This document shows, one piece after another, positions 5,983-6,700 of a DNA stretch of 6,700 nt (position 1 is the stretch's first letter; the number at the start of each line of letters is the position of its first letter). The notes under the pieces were generated by a model that was given only the letters and a program-made list of their open reading frames with translations, ran no database searches and was not told the DNA's origin. The DNA is from an uncultured Candidatus Saccharibacteria bacterium (GTDB lineage: Bacteria; Patescibacteriota; Saccharimonadia; Saccharimonadales; Saccharimonadaceae), in contig CAKUZG010000023.1 of assembly GCA_934717805.1 (NCBI GenBank), positions 1-6,700 of the forward strand, read 5' to 3'. A program made the position numbers and the translations under genes.

Positions 5983-6017
5983 AGATCCATAGAATGAAAA
6001 TTCTGTGGATCTTTTTT
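5983..6017 (+). terminator. Rho-independent terminator of tRNA-Leu
   Basis: A 13-bp stem (5983-5995 with 6000-6012, one T-G pair) closed by a GAAA tetraloop, with six T's at 6012-6017, the first of which also pairs in the stem. It is the strongest terminator in the window, 22 nt past the tRNA, and it separates the tRNA from the gene starting at 6083. Confidence 0.9.
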
Positions 6018-6028
6018 GTGAAAAACCC

Positions 6029-6057
6029 TTGAAAAAATAATCAAAATAAAGTAAAAT
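6029..6057 (+). promoter_or_regulatory. Promoter of the partial membrane protein gene
   Basis: TTGAAA (6029-6034), a 17-nt spacer and TAAAAT (6052-6057). The start is predicted near 6064, with a leader of about 19 nt containing AGGGAA (6073-6078), a Shine-Dalgarno-like site 4 nt before the ATG at 6083. Confidence 0.7.
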
Positions 6058-6082
6058 ATACATAAGCTAAATAGGGAAGAAA

Positions 6083-6700
6083 ATGAAGAATGAAATTATT
6101 ATAAATGGGAAAAAATACGATGCAATAACGGGAGCACTTTTGAGTGCACCAGAAAATCATCACATCAATATACAACATGACGTCTCTGAGATTCATGATA
6201 ATTTACAACGTTCAAGTACTTTGAATCGAAAATATGTAAAAGTTCCAAAGAGACAAGGGGTTTCTTTACATCAAGATGAGATAATCAGTCAATTTAAGCG
6301 TCGACACGATTATCAAGAGGCTATTTTGCGTGCACGTGAAGAAAAAGAGAGTCATGAAGATAGAATTTTGATCTCTCGTTTTTCGAAAGATTCCAAGATT
6401 ATTTCCCCAGTTTCGAAAGAACAAATTAAAGAAGTAGAAGAGATTGCACCATTTAAAGAACATCCAATCGTACGAAAAGCTAACGAAGAACTCCGTTCTA
6501 AAAAGATTCAAAATAAACAACTATCGGATCGTGCAATTAAAAATTTTGAAATTAATCAAGCTATTGAAAAATCACGCCAAGAGAGTAAAAAAGGTCGAGG
6601 TATTCACTACAAGAGTTTTTTCGCGAGAAAACAGTTCATCAGTTTATCTATGGGGTTTGCAGTAGCAGTTATAGGGGTCGGTTATTTAACTTATGTAAAT
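6083..6700 (+). CDS. Single-pass membrane protein with long charged cytoplasmic arm (3' end outside window)
   Basis: An open frame of 206 codons from ATG 6083 to the window edge, without a stop. The start is supported by a promoter and a Shine-Dalgarno-like AGGGAA just upstream. I do not recognise the family. It begins MKNEIIINGKKYDAITG, then has a Ser/Thr-Arg-Lys stretch (QRSSTLNRKYVKVPKR, residues 42-57). A long, highly charged, mostly helical region follows to about residue 182, rich in Glu, Lys and Arg. It ends in a hydrophobic segment at about 184-205 (SMGFAVAVIGVGYLTY). The basic residues before this segment suggest that the arm is cytoplasmic and that the missing C-terminal part is outside the cell. 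The layout (long polar cytoplasmic arm, one membrane segment, unseen outer domain) resembles the sortase of this window. Its function cannot be stated without the rest. Confidence 0.8.
   Translation, partial: MKNEIIINGKKYDAITGALLSAPENHHINIQHDVSEIHDNLQRSSTLNRKYVKVPKRQGVSLHQDEIISQFKRRHDYQEAILRAREEKESHEDRILISRFSKDSKIISPVSKEQIKEVEEIAPFKEHPIVRKANEELRSKKIQNKQLSDRAIKNFEINQAIEKSRQESKKGRGIHYKSFFARKQFISLSMGFAVAVIGVGYLTYVN

Noticed and set aside
5808..6044. 78-codon minus-strand frame.
   Set aside because: It runs antisense through tRNA-Leu and its terminator.
6266..6665. Two frames of 84 (minus) and 73 (plus) codons.
   Set aside because: Both overlap the 206-codon frame from 6083, which has a promoter, a Shine-Dalgarno-like site and coherent protein features.

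Overview
This AT-rich window (about one third GC by eye, standard genetic code, stops TAA and TAG) most resembles a small-genome bacterium of the Candidate Phyla Radiation, probably Candidatus Saccharibacteria (TM7). That assignment is inference. It rests on a membrane-anchored PEGA-domain protein, a sortase with a very long Gln/Tyr-rich cytoplasmic arm, strong promoters of the sigma-70 type with little or no 5' leader, and a low-GC, densely packed layout. No mobile element, CRISPR array, prophage or obvious defence system is present.

Layout. Positions 1-69 hold nothing I can assign. From 70 a strong promoter drives an almost leaderless gene (110-1564, +) for a membrane-anchored PEGA/beta-propeller-like protein, whose stop codon lies inside its own terminator hairpin. 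A second terminator follows back to back, ending a minus-strand tRNA-Gly(GCC) (1639-1714). Further right on the minus strand is a tightly coupled pair: a diacylglycerol-kinase-family lipid kinase (2910-3854, leaderless promoter) followed after 1 nt by an M20 metallopeptidase (1763-2908). No clear terminator separates the peptidase from tRNA-Gly. Next on the minus strand are a 103-residue protein of unknown function (3947-4258) with its own promoter, a perfect Shine-Dalgarno and a terminator, and then a sortase (4340-5785). Divergent from the sortase is tRNA-Leu(CAA) (5873-5960, +) with a strong terminator. It is followed by a promoter and a plus-strand gene that runs off the window end (6083-6700), encoding a protein with a long charged cytoplasmic arm and one membrane segment.

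Three proteins act at or on the membrane (PEGA protein, sortase, C-terminal-region membrane protein) and the kinase acts on membrane lipid, so the theme is the cell envelope plus two tRNAs. These genes are mostly separate transcription units, so the window is not one operon or one clear system. Two start sites were shortened relative to the longest reading frames, because the upstream start codons lie inside or ahead of the promoter (sortase to 5785, small protein to 4258).

The most notable observations are: a tRNA-Gly in which the near-invariant G19-C56 elbow pair is replaced by U19-A56; a strong excess of the palindrome TTTCGAAA (10 copies by hand count) in more than one reading frame and in genes on both strands; and leaderless promoter architecture at two genes.
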